Positions 43,350-51,140 of a DNA stretch of 64,000 nucleotides are shown piece by piece. The DNA comes from Propionibacteriaceae bacterium (GTDB taxonomy: Bacteria; Actinomycetota; Actinomycetes; Propionibacteriales; Propionibacteriaceae). The DNA lies in assembly GCA_031271975.1 (NCBI GenBank), contig JAISUR010000004.1:62001-126000 (forward strand), in the 5' to 3' direction. The number at the start of each line of letters is the position of its first letter. The stretch's first letter is position 1. Below the pieces are notes generated by a model that did no database searches, was not told the DNA's origin, and was given only the letters and a program-made list of their open reading frames with translations. The position numbers and the translations under genes are program-made.

Positions 43350-43559
43350 AAGCCAACTCTACGGGGCGAGCAGGACAAAAGCAGAGTCCTGTCCCAGACT
43401 TCCGGGCGCAAACCAGCGCTGCTGGGGCTTGGGAGCGGAATTGCGTATGGACGCGGCGCGTGACTTGCGTGCGGAGTTGCTAGGCTCCACGCATGGGGTT
43501 TTACGCAACTTTTTGGTAGTGAAAACCCGCCATCCATTGTCATCACTGAGGAGTATCTG

Positions 43560-44123
43560 GTGTCTCTGATCAATACCGAGGTCAAGCCGTTCAAAGTCAA
43601 CGCCTACCGGGCCGGCGAGTTCGTGGAAATCACCGAGCAGGACTTGAAGGGGCGTTGGAGCGCCCTGGTCTTCTATCCGGGCGATTTCACGTTCGTGTGC
43701 CCCACCGAGCTGGAGGACTTGGCCGACCACTACGCCGAGTTTCAGGCGCTGGGTGTGGACTTGTACGGCGTCTCCACCGACTCCGAGTTCTCGCACAAGG
43801 CCTGGCACGATTCGTCCCCAGCCGTGGGGAAGGTGCAGTACACGCTGATCTCCGACCGTATCTTCCAGCTCTCCCGCGATTTCGACGTGCTGATCGAGGA
43901 CGCCGGCCAGGCCCTGCGCGGCACGTTCGTCATCGATCCCGACTTGAAGATCCGCACCGCGGAGATCCACGACAACGGCATCGGCCGTGTCGCCACCGAG
44001 TTGATCCGCAAGATCAAGGCCGCCCAGTACATCACCGCCCATCCGGGCGAGGTTTGCCCGGCGAAGTGGGAAGAGGGCGCCGCGACGCTTGCTCCGTCGC
44101 TGGAACTCGTCGGCAAGATCTGA
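43560..44123 (+). CDS. ahpC: Alkyl hydroperoxide reductase peroxiredoxin subunit
   Basis: A 187-residue typical 2-Cys peroxiredoxin. The peroxidatic Cys is in GDFTFVCPTELEDL (about residue 47), and the resolving Cys in HPGEVCPAKW near 165. It reduces peroxides and is recycled by AhpF. GTG 43560 has GAGGAG 8 bases upstream. The stop overlaps the ahpF start (TGATG). No oxyR gene is nearby. Confidence 0.97.
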   Translation: MSLINTEVKPFKVNAYRAGEFVEITEQDLKGRWSALVFYPGDFTFVCPTELEDLADHYAEFQALGVDLYGVSTDSEFSHKAWHDSSPAVGKVQYTLISDRIFQLSRDFDVLIEDAGQALRGTFVIDPDLKIRTAEIHDNGIGRVATELIRKIKAAQYITAHPGEVCPAKWEEGAATLAPSLELVGKI

Positions 44124-45670
44124 TGCTCGATCCTGCCCTGTTGGCCCAGCTCAAGGGCTACTTGGAGTTGCTGCGCAATCCGGTGGAGATCGTTGCCACG
44201 CTCGACGACTCCCCGGCTTCGCGGCAGACCGGCGAACTGATCGCGGACATCACGAGTGTTTCGCCCCAGGTCTCGTCACGCGTCGTGGATGCCGCCGCGG
44301 GAGTCCGCACGCCGTCTTTTCAGATCACGCGTCCCGGGCAGGACACCGGGGTGCGCTTCGCGGGCCTGCCGCTGGGGCACGAGTTCACCTCGCTGGTGCT
44401 CGCACTGCTGCATGTCGGCGGGCATCCGCCCAAGGAGGAGCCCGCGCTGCTGGACCAAGCCAAAGCGTTGGCCGGACCGCTGCATTTCGAGACCTTCTTC
44501 TCGTTGACGTGTCAGAACTGCCCCGACGTGGTGCAGGCGTTGAACCTGTTGGCCGCGCTCAATCCGGGCGTCACCCACATGGCCATCGAGGGCGGGGTGA
44601 ACGCCGCCGAAGCCGCGGAACGTGGCGTCATGAGTGTGCCTACGATCTTCCTGAATGGGGAGCTTTTCGGGCAGGGGCGCATGTCGTTGTCCCAGATTCT
44701 GGGCAAGCTGGACGCCTCAACCGGCGAGGTCGAGGCGGCTGCTTTCAACGCCCGCGAGCCGTATGACGTGCTGGTCGTCGGCGGCGGGCCAGCCGGTTTC
44801 ACCGCCGCGCTTTACGCCGCCCGCAAGCAGTTGCGTACCGGCTTGGTCGCAGAGCGCCTGGGTGGCCAGGTGATGGAAACCTCCTCCGTAGAGAATTTCA
44901 TCACCCATCCCAAGCTGGAGGGACCTGCGCTGGCGTCCGCCTTGGAGGCGCATGTCCGCACCCAGCCGGTGGAGATCATGCCTAGTCAGAGGGCTGTCTC
45001 TTTGCGTCGCGGCGCTCAGTGGCTGGAGGTGGCGTTCGCCCACGGGGGCGTCCTGCGTGCCCGCAGCGTCATCCTGGCCACGGGTGCCAAGTGGCGCGAC
45101 CTCGGCATCCCGGGCGAGTTGGAGTACCGCAACAAGGGCGTCACCTACTGTCCGCACTGCGACGGGCCGCTGTTCGCGGGCAAATCCATCGCGGTCGTGG
45201 GCGGCGGCAACTCTGCCGTGGAGGCGGCCATCGACCTCGCCCAGGTGGCGGCGCAGGTGACGCTGTTGGCCCGTTCTGAGGTCAGTGCCGACGAGGTGCT
45301 GCAGTCGCGTCTGGCCAGCCTGCCGAACGCGCAGGTGCTCACTGGTACTGCCCCAGTCGAGATCCGCGGCGACGAGACCAAGGTGACTGGCGTCCGGGTG
45401 GAACGCCGCGCCGACGGCGCCGCAGCGGAGTTGGCCCTGGACGGCGTATTCGTCCAGATCGGCCTGGTGCCCGGCACTGCGTGGCTGCAAGGCGCGGTGG
45501 ACCTGACCGAACGCGGTGAGATCATCGTCGACGCCCGGCAAGCCACCAGCTTGCCAGGAGTCTTCGCCGCCGGAGATTGCACCACGGTCCCGTTCAAACA
45601 GATCGTGATCGCCGCCGGAGAAGGAGCCAAAGCCGCCCTGAGCGCCTTCGACTATCTGATCCGGCAGTAG
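44123..45670 (+). CDS. ahpF: Alkyl hydroperoxide reductase flavoprotein subunit
   Basis: A 515-residue NADH:peroxiredoxin reductase. The N-terminal double-thioredoxin domain carries LTCQNCPDVVQ (CxxC near residue 130). The thioredoxin-reductase-like part has FAD-binding VVGGGPAGFTAALYAARK, the redox CxxC in YCPHCDGPLF, NADH-binding VVGGGNSAVEAAIDLA and the C-terminal GVFAAGDCT. ATG 44123 overlaps the ahpC stop; longer in-frame starts lie within ahpC. Confidence 0.97.
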   Translation: MLDPALLAQLKGYLELLRNPVEIVATLDDSPASRQTGELIADITSVSPQVSSRVVDAAAGVRTPSFQITRPGQDTGVRFAGLPLGHEFTSLVLALLHVGGHPPKEEPALLDQAKALAGPLHFETFFSLTCQNCPDVVQALNLLAALNPGVTHMAIEGGVNAAEAAERGVMSVPTIFLNGELFGQGRMSLSQILGKLDASTGEVEAAAFNAREPYDVLVVGGGPAGFTAALYAARKQLRTGLVAERLGGQVMETSSVENFITHPKLEGPALASALEAHVRTQPVEIMPSQRAVSLRRGAQWLEVAFAHGGVLRARSVILATGAKWRDLGIPGELEYRNKGVTYCPHCDGPLFAGKSIAVVGGGNSAVEAAIDLAQVAAQVTLLARSEVSADEVLQSRLASLPNAQVLTGTAPVEIRGDETKVTGVRVERRADGAAAELALDGVFVQIGLVPGTAWLQGAVDLTERGEIIVDARQATSLPGVFAAGDCTTVPFKQIVIAAGEGAKAALSAFDYLIRQ

Positions 45671-45699
45671 TCCTCACTGCGCTCCGGTACCCCAACCAC

Positions 45700-45795
45700 G
45701 TCATCCCGGACTTGTTCCGGGATCAAACCCCACAAATTGTCCTCGCTTCGCTGCGGTACCCCCGCACCGTCATCCCGGAACAAGTCCGGGATGAC
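45700..45795. repeat. Composite palindromic element (variant core)
   Basis: Terminal hairpins ATCCCGG-N7-CCGGGAT at both ends (45700-45724 and 45769-45795), as in the 113 bp family, but the middle is replaced by a stretch with CCCCACAAA and GCTTCGCTGCGGTACC. That middle is related to the 43 bp insertion at 22600-22640, and a second version of its second half lies at 45671-45693, before the element. Confidence 0.75.
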
Positions 45796-45837
45796 AAATC
45801 GCCTATGCCAGTCAGGGCGCCCTCACCGTTGCCGAGT

Positions 45838-47874
45838 ATGGTTAAGCGCATGACTGCCCCGCAGCATTGGATCCCCGTCCGGCCCCGGCTCGTTGTCGCC
45901 AGCGCGTTCATGCTCTTCCTTGAGTTGGCGCTGATTCGGTGGACCGGGTCGAACGTCGTCCACTTGAGCTACTTTTCCAACTTCGTCCTGCTCGGTTCGT
46001 TCCTTGGGATCGGGCTCGGCTTCATGCGGGTGGGGCGGGCCAAACAGTTGCCGTACTATTCGGCGATTATCCTCGCCGCCCTCGTGATGGTGGTGACGCT
46101 CTTCCCCGTGACCGTCAACCGTGAGGCTGAGGGCGTCATCTATTTCACGTCGCTGAGCACTTCCGGGCCACCGGCGTGGGTGATCCTTCCGGTGGTTTTC
46201 ATCGCCGCCGCGGCGACGTTGATGGGGCCGGCGGAGCTTGTCGGGCGGTGTTTTCCGGAGCTGAAACGCCTGGAGGCGTACACCTTCGACTTGATCGGAT
46301 CGGTCACCGGAATCACGGCGTTCACCCTGCTGTCGTTCCTCAGCGCGCCCCCGCTCGCCTGGGGCATTATCGCCGCCGTCACGTACGCCGTGCTGCTGTG
46401 GCCGCGCACCCTGCTGCGCCAACTGGCCGTCGGGATCCCAGCGGTGGTCGTCATCGGCGCGCTCGGCGTGGAGTCGTTCGCCGCCGGAGCCTTGTGGTCG
46501 CCGTACTACAAGGTGACCTACAAGCAATACCAGTATCAGGAGATGCCCGTCCTCGATATTTCTGTCAACGGCATCCCGCATCAGCAGGCCACGCCAGCGC
46601 AGGCCCGGCTGGGTTGGGAGCCGCAGTATGCCTTGCCCTACGAGCGGGCGGTTTCTGCGTTGGAGGGCCGCCTCGACGACGTGCTCATCGTGGGGGCGGG
46701 CAGCGGGACGGATGTGGCGATCGCTCTGTCCAAGGGGGCCAAGCACGTCGACGCGGTGGAGATCGACCCGAAGCTGCGCGAAATCGGGCAGCAGTTTCAC
46801 CCCGACCATCCCTATGACGACCCTCGGGTGAGCACCACGATCGACGATGGGCGCGCGTTCTTGGAACGTACCGACACCAAATACGATTTGATTCTCTTCG
46901 CTTTGCCAGATTCGCTGACCCTCGTGTCCGGCGCCAGTTCGCTGCGGTTGGAAAGCTACCTGTTCACCGTCGAGGCGCTCACGTCCGCCCGCGACCACCT
47001 GAAGCCCGGCGGCGCGTTTGCGATGTACAACTACTACCGCGAGCAGTGGCTCGTCGACCGCTTGGCGCTGACAGCGCAGGCTGCCTTCGGCCATGCGCCT
47101 TGCGTGGACGACGTGGGCAACGGGCATCAGGCCGTGATCACCGCCGGGCTTGCCGACACCGACCAGAAGTGCGGCGAGCCTTGGCCGGGGGCCGCCGCGG
47201 ACACCCCTGAACCAGTGACCGACGACCGCCCATTCCTCTATTTGGAGCAGCAGTCCATCCCCGTGCTGTACCTTGTCACGCTGGGATTGGTGTTGTTGGT
47301 GAGCGCTTTGGCCGTGCGTGCTGCGGGCGGGCCATACCGCCGCATGCGGCCTTACGCGGACCTCTTCCTGCTCGGCGTGGGTTTCCTGCTCATGGAAACC
47401 AAGTCCGTCACCGGATTCGCGCTCCTGTTCGGCACGACCTGGCTGGTCAACGCCATCGTTTTCGCGGGTGTGCTGGTGGCCGTGCTGGCGGCAGTCGTCA
47501 TCACCCAGCGTTTCAAGACGCCGCCGATCCCGGTGATGTATGGGATGCTGTTGGGCGGCCTCGCATTGGCGTGGCTCGTCCCAAACGCCTGGCTGTTGTC
47601 GCTGCCCGTCCCAGCGCGCGCGGTCGTGGCCGTGGTGGTGAACTTCCTGCCGATCTTCGCCGCGAACGTCGTTTTCGCCAAACGCTTTGCCGAAACGGAC
47701 GACTCCACGTCGGCATTCGGCGCGAACCTGCTGGGCGCGGTCGTGGGAGGCTGCCTGGAATATCTGTGCCTCGTCGTGGGCTACCAGGGCCTGCTCGTGG
47801 TCGCTGGCCTGCTCTATTTGGGCGCCTTCTGGCTGCTGCCGCGCGAGCAGCAGAGCCCCGTACTGGGAGGGTGA
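45838..47874 (+). CDS. Membrane protein with spermidine synthase-like domain
   Basis: A 678-residue protein: several N-terminal membrane helices (from SAFMLFLELALIRW), a central Rossmann methyltransferase-like domain with VLIVGAGSGTDVAIAL, DAVEIDPKLREIG and LILFALPDSLTL, and a C-terminal bundle of about seven helices. The central part is related to spermidine synthase, but such membrane versions have not been shown to make polyamines, so function is open. Two ATGs (45838, 45850) are possible; the longer frame runs into repeat DNA. Confidence 0.8.
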   Translation: MVKRMTAPQHWIPVRPRLVVASAFMLFLELALIRWTGSNVVHLSYFSNFVLLGSFLGIGLGFMRVGRAKQLPYYSAIILAALVMVVTLFPVTVNREAEGVIYFTSLSTSGPPAWVILPVVFIAAAATLMGPAELVGRCFPELKRLEAYTFDLIGSVTGITAFTLLSFLSAPPLAWGIIAAVTYAVLLWPRTLLRQLAVGIPAVVVIGALGVESFAAGALWSPYYKVTYKQYQYQEMPVLDISVNGIPHQQATPAQARLGWEPQYALPYERAVSALEGRLDDVLIVGAGSGTDVAIALSKGAKHVDAVEIDPKLREIGQQFHPDHPYDDPRVSTTIDDGRAFLERTDTKYDLILFALPDSLTLVSGASSLRLESYLFTVEALTSARDHLKPGGAFAMYNYYREQWLVDRLALTAQAAFGHAPCVDDVGNGHQAVITAGLADTDQKCGEPWPGAAADTPEPVTDDRPFLYLEQQSIPVLYLVTLGLVLLVSALAVRAAGGPYRRMRPYADLFLLGVGFLLMETKSVTGFALLFGTTWLVNAIVFAGVLVAVLAAVVITQRFKTPPIPVMYGMLLGGLALAWLVPNAWLLSLPVPARAVVAVVVNFLPIFAANVVFAKRFAETDDSTSAFGANLLGAVVGGCLEYLCLVVGYQGLLVVAGLLYLGAFWLLPREQQSPVLGG

Positions 47875-47883
47875 AAAGAACAA

Positions 47884-47970
47884 GCCCTCCGCGCACCCGG
47901 AAGAGCTCACTTACCCTTGCTGCCTTCCGACCCTGGGGGAGTTGGGTGAGGTACCGCCGCGCGGAGGACC
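47884..47970 (-). ncRNA. ffs: Small SRP RNA (4.5S-type)
   Basis: Read on the minus strand, it contains the SRP core GGGTCGGAAGGCAGCAAGGG, with the GGAA tetraloop and the bulged internal loop that binds Ffh. The ends pair: CCTCCGCGC (minus sense, 47959-47967) with GCGCGGAGG (47886-47894), giving a rod of about 87 nt. It targets ribosomes making membrane proteins. A tRNA-Ser is divergently transcribed 56 bp away. Confidence 0.93.
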
Positions 47971-47977
47971 GAGTGCC

Positions 47978-48007
47978 ACTCTACCCGCTTTTGAAGTGCT
48001 CGCCCAA
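47978..48007 (-). promoter_or_regulatory. Promoter of the SRP RNA gene
   Basis: On the minus strand: -35 TTGGGC (48002-48007), an 18 bp spacer, -10 TAGAGT (47978-47983). The start would fall near 47970, at the 5' end of the RNA. It overlaps the divergent tRNA promoter over about 17 bp. Confidence 0.5.
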
Positions 48008-48019
48008 GCCGGGTATCCT
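47991..48019 (+). promoter_or_regulatory. Promoter of tRNA-Ser
   Basis: -35 TTGAAG (47991-47996), a 17 bp spacer and -10 TATCCT (48014-48019). The start would be near 48026, immediately before the first base of the tRNA. Confidence 0.6.
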
Positions 48020-48026
48020 CAACGGC

Positions 48027-48111
48027 GGAGGATTCGCCTAGAGGCCTATGGCGCTCGCTTGGAAAGCGGGTTGGGTTCACGCCCTCACGAGTTCGAATCT
48101 CGTATCCTCCG
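48027..48111 (+). tRNA. tRNA-Ser (anticodon GGA)
   Basis: The acceptor stem is GGAGGAT (48027-48033) with ATCCTCC (48104-48110), then discriminator G. The anticodon loop is TTGGAAA with anticodon GGA, closed by a CGC/GCG-type stem. A long variable arm typical of serine tRNAs follows, and the T arm is ACGAG-TTCGAAT-CTCGT. It reads UCC and UCU codons. CCA is not encoded. Confidence 0.95.
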
Positions 48112-48188
48112 CAGCAAGCGACTCGCATGACGATTCTCCGCCCATCACTTCGTCGTCGGCGGTCGGGTGTGCGCACTAGGCTGATCGC

Positions 48189-48533
48189 ATGGCAGATGCG
48201 CCCGCCACCGTGGACGAGTACTTGGCTGGTTTCAGCGGCGAGCAACTCGCCCGTCTTGAAAAGGTCCGGGCGCTGATCCGAGCCGCCGCCCCCGAAGCGG
48301 AAGAACTCGTCTCATACCGAATGCCCAGCTACAAGCAAGGGCGCTACGTCCTGCATTTCGCCGGCATGAAGGGCCACCTCGGAATCTACCCCGGCCCAGC
48401 GGCCATCGCGGAGTTCGCCGTGGAGTTGGCTGCCTACAAGACGTCGAAGGGCGCCGTCCAGTTCCCGTGGTCGAAGCCGTTTCCGTATGAGTTGCTGGAA
48501 CGGATAGTGCGTTGGAATTTGGCCCATCGCTGA
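48189..48533 (+). CDS. DUF1801 family protein
   Basis: A 114-residue DUF1801/YdhG-like protein. It has TVDEYLAGFSGEQLARLEKVRALI, ELVSYRMPSYKQGRYVLHFAGMKGHLGIYPG and a C-terminal FPWSKPFPYELLERIV. The family folds as a small alpha/beta domain and some members have been proposed as iron chaperones; function is not established. Confidence 0.85.
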   Translation: MADAPATVDEYLAGFSGEQLARLEKVRALIRAAAPEAEELVSYRMPSYKQGRYVLHFAGMKGHLGIYPGPAAIAEFAVELAAYKTSKGAVQFPWSKPFPYELLERIVRWNLAHR

Positions 48534-48578
48534 GTTGCGCTGAACCGTCGCCCCGGCCTGGTGTCGACGGTTGCCGGC

Positions 48579-49199
48579 TCAAGTGAAGATAGGGCCCACT
48601 GTCCGGGTTCGTTTGAGTTCGAAAAACTCGTCATATCCGGCGCAGATGCTCACGGCGTCGAAGAGCCGGCCGGCAGCCTCGCCGCGCGGGATCGGGGAGA
48701 GGACTGGCCCGAAGATGCTGTGCCCGTCGATGCGGATCACCGGTGTGCCTACGTCGTTGCCCACTGGGTCCATCCCCGCATGGTGGGATGCGGCCAGTTC
48801 GGCGTCCCATTGGTCCCCGGTGACCGCATCAGCGATGGACGAGTCGAGTCCGCAGTCGACCAGCGCTGCCCGCACAGTTTCCGGGCTGCGCGGCTCATCG
48901 TGCAGGTGGTAGCGAGTCCCGATCGCGGTGTAGAACTCCCTGACCGCGGCATCCCCGTGCCGCAGTTGGACGGCGATAGCCGCCCTGGCACCGTACCAGG
49001 CGACGGTTTCCATCATTTTCCGGTAGTCATCTGGCAGCCCTTCCCGTCCGGCGTTCAGCAGGGCCAAGCTCATCGGATGGAAGCGGGTCTCCACCTCCCG
49101 CACCTGCTCCACTTCAAGCATCCACCGCGAAGTCAACCAGGCGAACGGGCACAATGGGTCGAACCAGAAATCGACGATCTGTTTTTCACTCATTTCCAT
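48579..49199 (-). CDS. Mycothiol-dependent reductase, Rv2466c-like (DsbA fold)
   Basis: A 206-residue DsbA-family protein very like M. tuberculosis Rv2466c: DFWFDPLCPFAWLTSRW at the N-terminus, SHHAGMDPVGNDVGTPVIRIDG, FFGPVLSPIPRGEAAG-type core and C-terminal FFELKRTRT. Rv2466c uses mycothiol to reduce disulfides and activates nitro compounds. Here the active-site CPWC has become CPFA (Cys17, Ala20), so only the nucleophilic Cys remains. ATG 49199 is preferred; 49193 is possible. A longer start would run through the remnant of an antitoxin gene. Confidence 0.88.
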   Translation of the reverse strand: MEMSEKQIVDFWFDPLCPFAWLTSRWMLEVEQVREVETRFHPMSLALLNAGREGLPDDYRKMMETVAWYGARAAIAVQLRHGDAAVREFYTAIGTRYHLHDEPRSPETVRAALVDCGLDSSIADAVTGDQWDAELAASHHAGMDPVGNDVGTPVIRIDGHSIFGPVLSPIPRGEAAGRLFDAVSICAGYDEFFELKRTRTVGPIFT

Positions 49200-49220
49200 A
49201 GTTTCCCACGTCTGCGCTCG
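49186..49220. repeat. 35 bp repeat, copy 1
   Basis: Begins TCACTCATTTCCATAG and ends TCTGCGCTCG. It matches 50445-50479 at 33 of 35 positions in the same orientation. This copy covers the 5' end of the Rv2466c-like gene (its ATG at 49199) and lies next to the truncated yefM. Confidence 0.8.
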
Positions 49221-49229
49221 GGCTCCCGT

Positions 49230-49319
49230 CAGCCGAAGGCCAACGCTGAGTGGCTCACCGAGTCGATGGCCCAGGCGAGCCGTGGTGAGGCCGAGCAGCA
49301 CGAGTTGGTGGATCCATGA
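49230..49319 (+). pseudogene. YefM antitoxin remnant (C-terminal stub)
   Basis: About 27 residues in frame (NAEWLTESMAQASRGEAEQ then HELVDP) fit the C-terminus of actinobacterial YefM antitoxins, and the stop overlaps the toxin start as in intact yefM-yoeB operons. The N-terminal DNA-binding domain is missing; its place is taken by the 5' end of the Rv2466c-like gene on the other strand. No start codon with a ribosome binding site is evident, so it is called a remnant, although its toxin-binding tail could survive if expressed. Confidence 0.7.
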
Positions 49320-49576
49320 TGCTGTCATTCACCCCGAACGGGGGGAAGGACTATCAGCACTGGTTGGCGCAGGACGCCCGGATACTCAAGCGGGTGAACT
49401 CTCTCATCATGGAATGCCTACGCACACCACGGGAAGGTATCGGTAAGCCCGAGCCCTTGAAATACAGTGCCGCCGAGGATTGGTCCAGGCGGATCACCGA
49501 GGAGCACCGACTGGTCTACCGCATCGAAGACGACGAGATCACGGTGCTGGCTGCCCGCTTCCACTATGACAAGTGA
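49316..49576 (+). CDS. yoeB: YoeB/Txe-type mRNA interferase toxin
   Basis: An 86-residue RelE-superfamily ribonuclease that cuts mRNA on the ribosome. It has GKPEPLKYSAAEDWSRRITEEHRLVYRI and the C-terminal ARFHYD, so the catalytic Glu, Arg, His and Tyr positions of YoeB are all present. ATG 49316 overlaps the stop of the YefM stub (ATGA). The protein looks intact although its antitoxin is broken, so it may be silent, weakly expressed or neutralised in trans. Confidence 0.9.
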   Translation: MMLSFTPNGGKDYQHWLAQDARILKRVNSLIMECLRTPREGIGKPEPLKYSAAEDWSRRITEEHRLVYRIEDDEITVLAARFHYDK

Positions 49577-49605
49577 CCATATGCCAAGGGTGCGCGTCAG
49601 ACCGC

Positions 49606-50424
49606 TCAGCCGGTGGTGACGAAGTCGATCAAGCGTTCGACGGCCTGAGGGAGTGTCGGGTCCAAGTCCGTCCATGACTTGACGCGGCTCAGCAACCATT
49701 TCCAAGTGTCGGCTATGTTCGATTGAGTACGGGCCGGGCGGCCCAATGCGGCGCTGATCCCGGATTTCCAATCCTGGTTTTTCGGGATGGCTGGCCAGGC
49801 TTTCAAGCCGGCGACTTCCGGCTTGATTGCTGACCAGATGTCGATGAACGGATGGCCGACTACCAGCACATTCTCGTCGCTCAGCGCGGCGACGATCCGG
49901 CTCTCTTTGCTGCCATCCACCAGGTGATCGACGAGCACCCCGAGCCGCCGCCCTGGTTCGGGGGCGAAGTCGGCGACGATGGCGGGCAAGTCGTCGATGC
50001 CGCCCAAGTACTCCACGACAACTCCCACATGACGCAGATCAGCACCCCAGATCTTCTCCACGAGTTCGGCGTCGTGGCGGCCCTCCACGTAGATCCGCGA
50101 GGCCCTGGCCACCTTTGCGGGTTCAGCCTCGCCGATGCGTGAACCGGATGCGGTGTGGGTGGGGCGTGCCGGTTTGCGCGACGGGTGGACCAGAGCCACC
50201 GGTTTCCCGTCGATCCAGAATCCCGGCCCCATCGGGAACGAGCGCTTCGCCCCACGACGATCCTCCAGGACCACCAGCCCGTTCTCCCAACGGGTGATCG
50301 CCCCGACGAAGCCGCTCGTCGGCTCTTCGATGACCAATCCGACCTGTACCGGAACCTCGACGCTGACCGGTTTGTCGGCGTGCTGCCAACCGCGCGCCAG
50401 CACATCGGACTCGTATCGACCCAC
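49606..50424 (-). CDS. DUF3097 family protein
   Basis: A 272-residue actinobacterial protein of the DUF3097 family: N-terminal basic segment (YESDVLARGWQ), VGAITRWENGLVVLEDRRGAKRSFPMG, SRIYVEGRHDAELVEKIWG and a Toprim-like LGVLVDHLVDGSKESRI. The Toprim-like motifs suggest a nucleic-acid function but no activity is known. It is intact between two damaged loci. Confidence 0.82.
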   Translation of the reverse strand: MGRYESDVLARGWQHADKPVSVEVPVQVGLVIEEPTSGFVGAITRWENGLVVLEDRRGAKRSFPMGPGFWIDGKPVALVHPSRKPARPTHTASGSRIGEAEPAKVARASRIYVEGRHDAELVEKIWGADLRHVGVVVEYLGGIDDLPAIVADFAPEPGRRLGVLVDHLVDGSKESRIVAALSDENVLVVGHPFIDIWSAIKPEVAGLKAWPAIPKNQDWKSGISAALGRPARTQSNIADTWKWLLSRVKSWTDLDPTLPQAVERLIDFVTTG

Positions 50425-50444
50425 TATGAATCACCTTTCACATG

Positions 50445-50479
50445 TCACTCATTTCCACAGTTTCCCACGTCTGCGCCCG
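50445..50479. repeat. 35 bp repeat, copy 2
   Basis: Same sequence as 49186-49220 with two differences. It lies between the start of the DUF3097 gene and the truncated Rpn gene. Together the two copies flank a 1.2 kb segment with yoeB and DUF3097. Confidence 0.8.
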
Positions 50480-50834
50480 CGCGATCGTGATCATGGGGGA
50501 ACCGTTGCTGTCGGCGGCGGGCTTCCATCATCGCTTTGTGATGTGTGAACCCGGCACGTCCGAGGTGTTCTCCGACGTGCTCGAAGTGGATACCCTTGAG
50601 TTGTCGAAAGTACCCCAGGATGGGGATGGCAGCCAGTTGTGGAAGTGGATGATGTTTATCGGCGCCCGCAGCGAGGAGGAATTGGAGATGGCAGCACAGC
50701 TTGACCCGGTCATCGCGGATGCGGCGGACGTGGTGCGTGAGTGGTCGGCCGACGACCAATTCCGGTTGGAGATGCTCGCCCGCGAAAAGGCGGAGCGCGA
50801 CCATATTTGGCGTATGGAGAATGCCGAAAGGAAA

Positions 50835-50990
50835 GGACTCGAGCGGGGCCTGGAGCAGGGGCTCCAACAGGGCCTGGAGCAGGGGCTCCAACAGGGCATC
50901 CAACAGGGCATCCAACAGGGCATTGAACAGGGCATCCAACAGGGCATTGAACAGGGCATTGAACAAGGTATCGAACAAGGCATCGAACAA
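50835..50990 (+). repeat. 12 bp tandem repeat, 13 units
   Basis: Thirteen 12 nt units encode G-(L/I)-(E/Q)-(Q/R) tetrapeptides, forming a predicted coiled coil in the Rpn-like remnant. Late units (GGCATTGAACAG type) are nearly identical at the DNA level, so the number could vary by slippage. Comparable GLEEG tails are usual in this family. Confidence 0.9.
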
Positions 50991-51140
50991 GGGCAGCGTC
51001 TGGAGCGGTTCCACAGTGTACGCCGGGCACTGAACAAAGGTATTAGCCCAGAAGAAGTGGCCGATCTGTTCGGAATCAGTGTGGAAGAGGTCAGGAAGCT
51101 CTCTGACGCCTGAGGATTTCTGCTGTTCTGAGGTGAACGC

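Larger units (their letters stand above)
50442..51113 (+). pseudogene. Rpn/PD-(D/E)XK nuclease-family transposase-like remnant
   Basis: The C-terminal 200 residues match this family: VLEVDTLELSKVPQ, LWKWMMFIGARSEEELEMAAQLDPVI, VREWSADDQFRLEMLAREKA, a GLEQ/GIQQ repeat tail, then NKGISPEEVADLFGISVEEV. The N-terminal PD-(D/E)XK catalytic domain is absent. Family sequence starts near 50521, while 50445-50479 is the 35 bp repeat. The fragment could still be translated from ATG 50442 but has no catalytic core and no clear ribosome binding site. Confidence 0.72.

Noticed and set aside
50835..50990. CRISPR-like array
   Set aside because: The 12 bp units are contiguous, without spacers, and encode a coiled-coil tail in frame.
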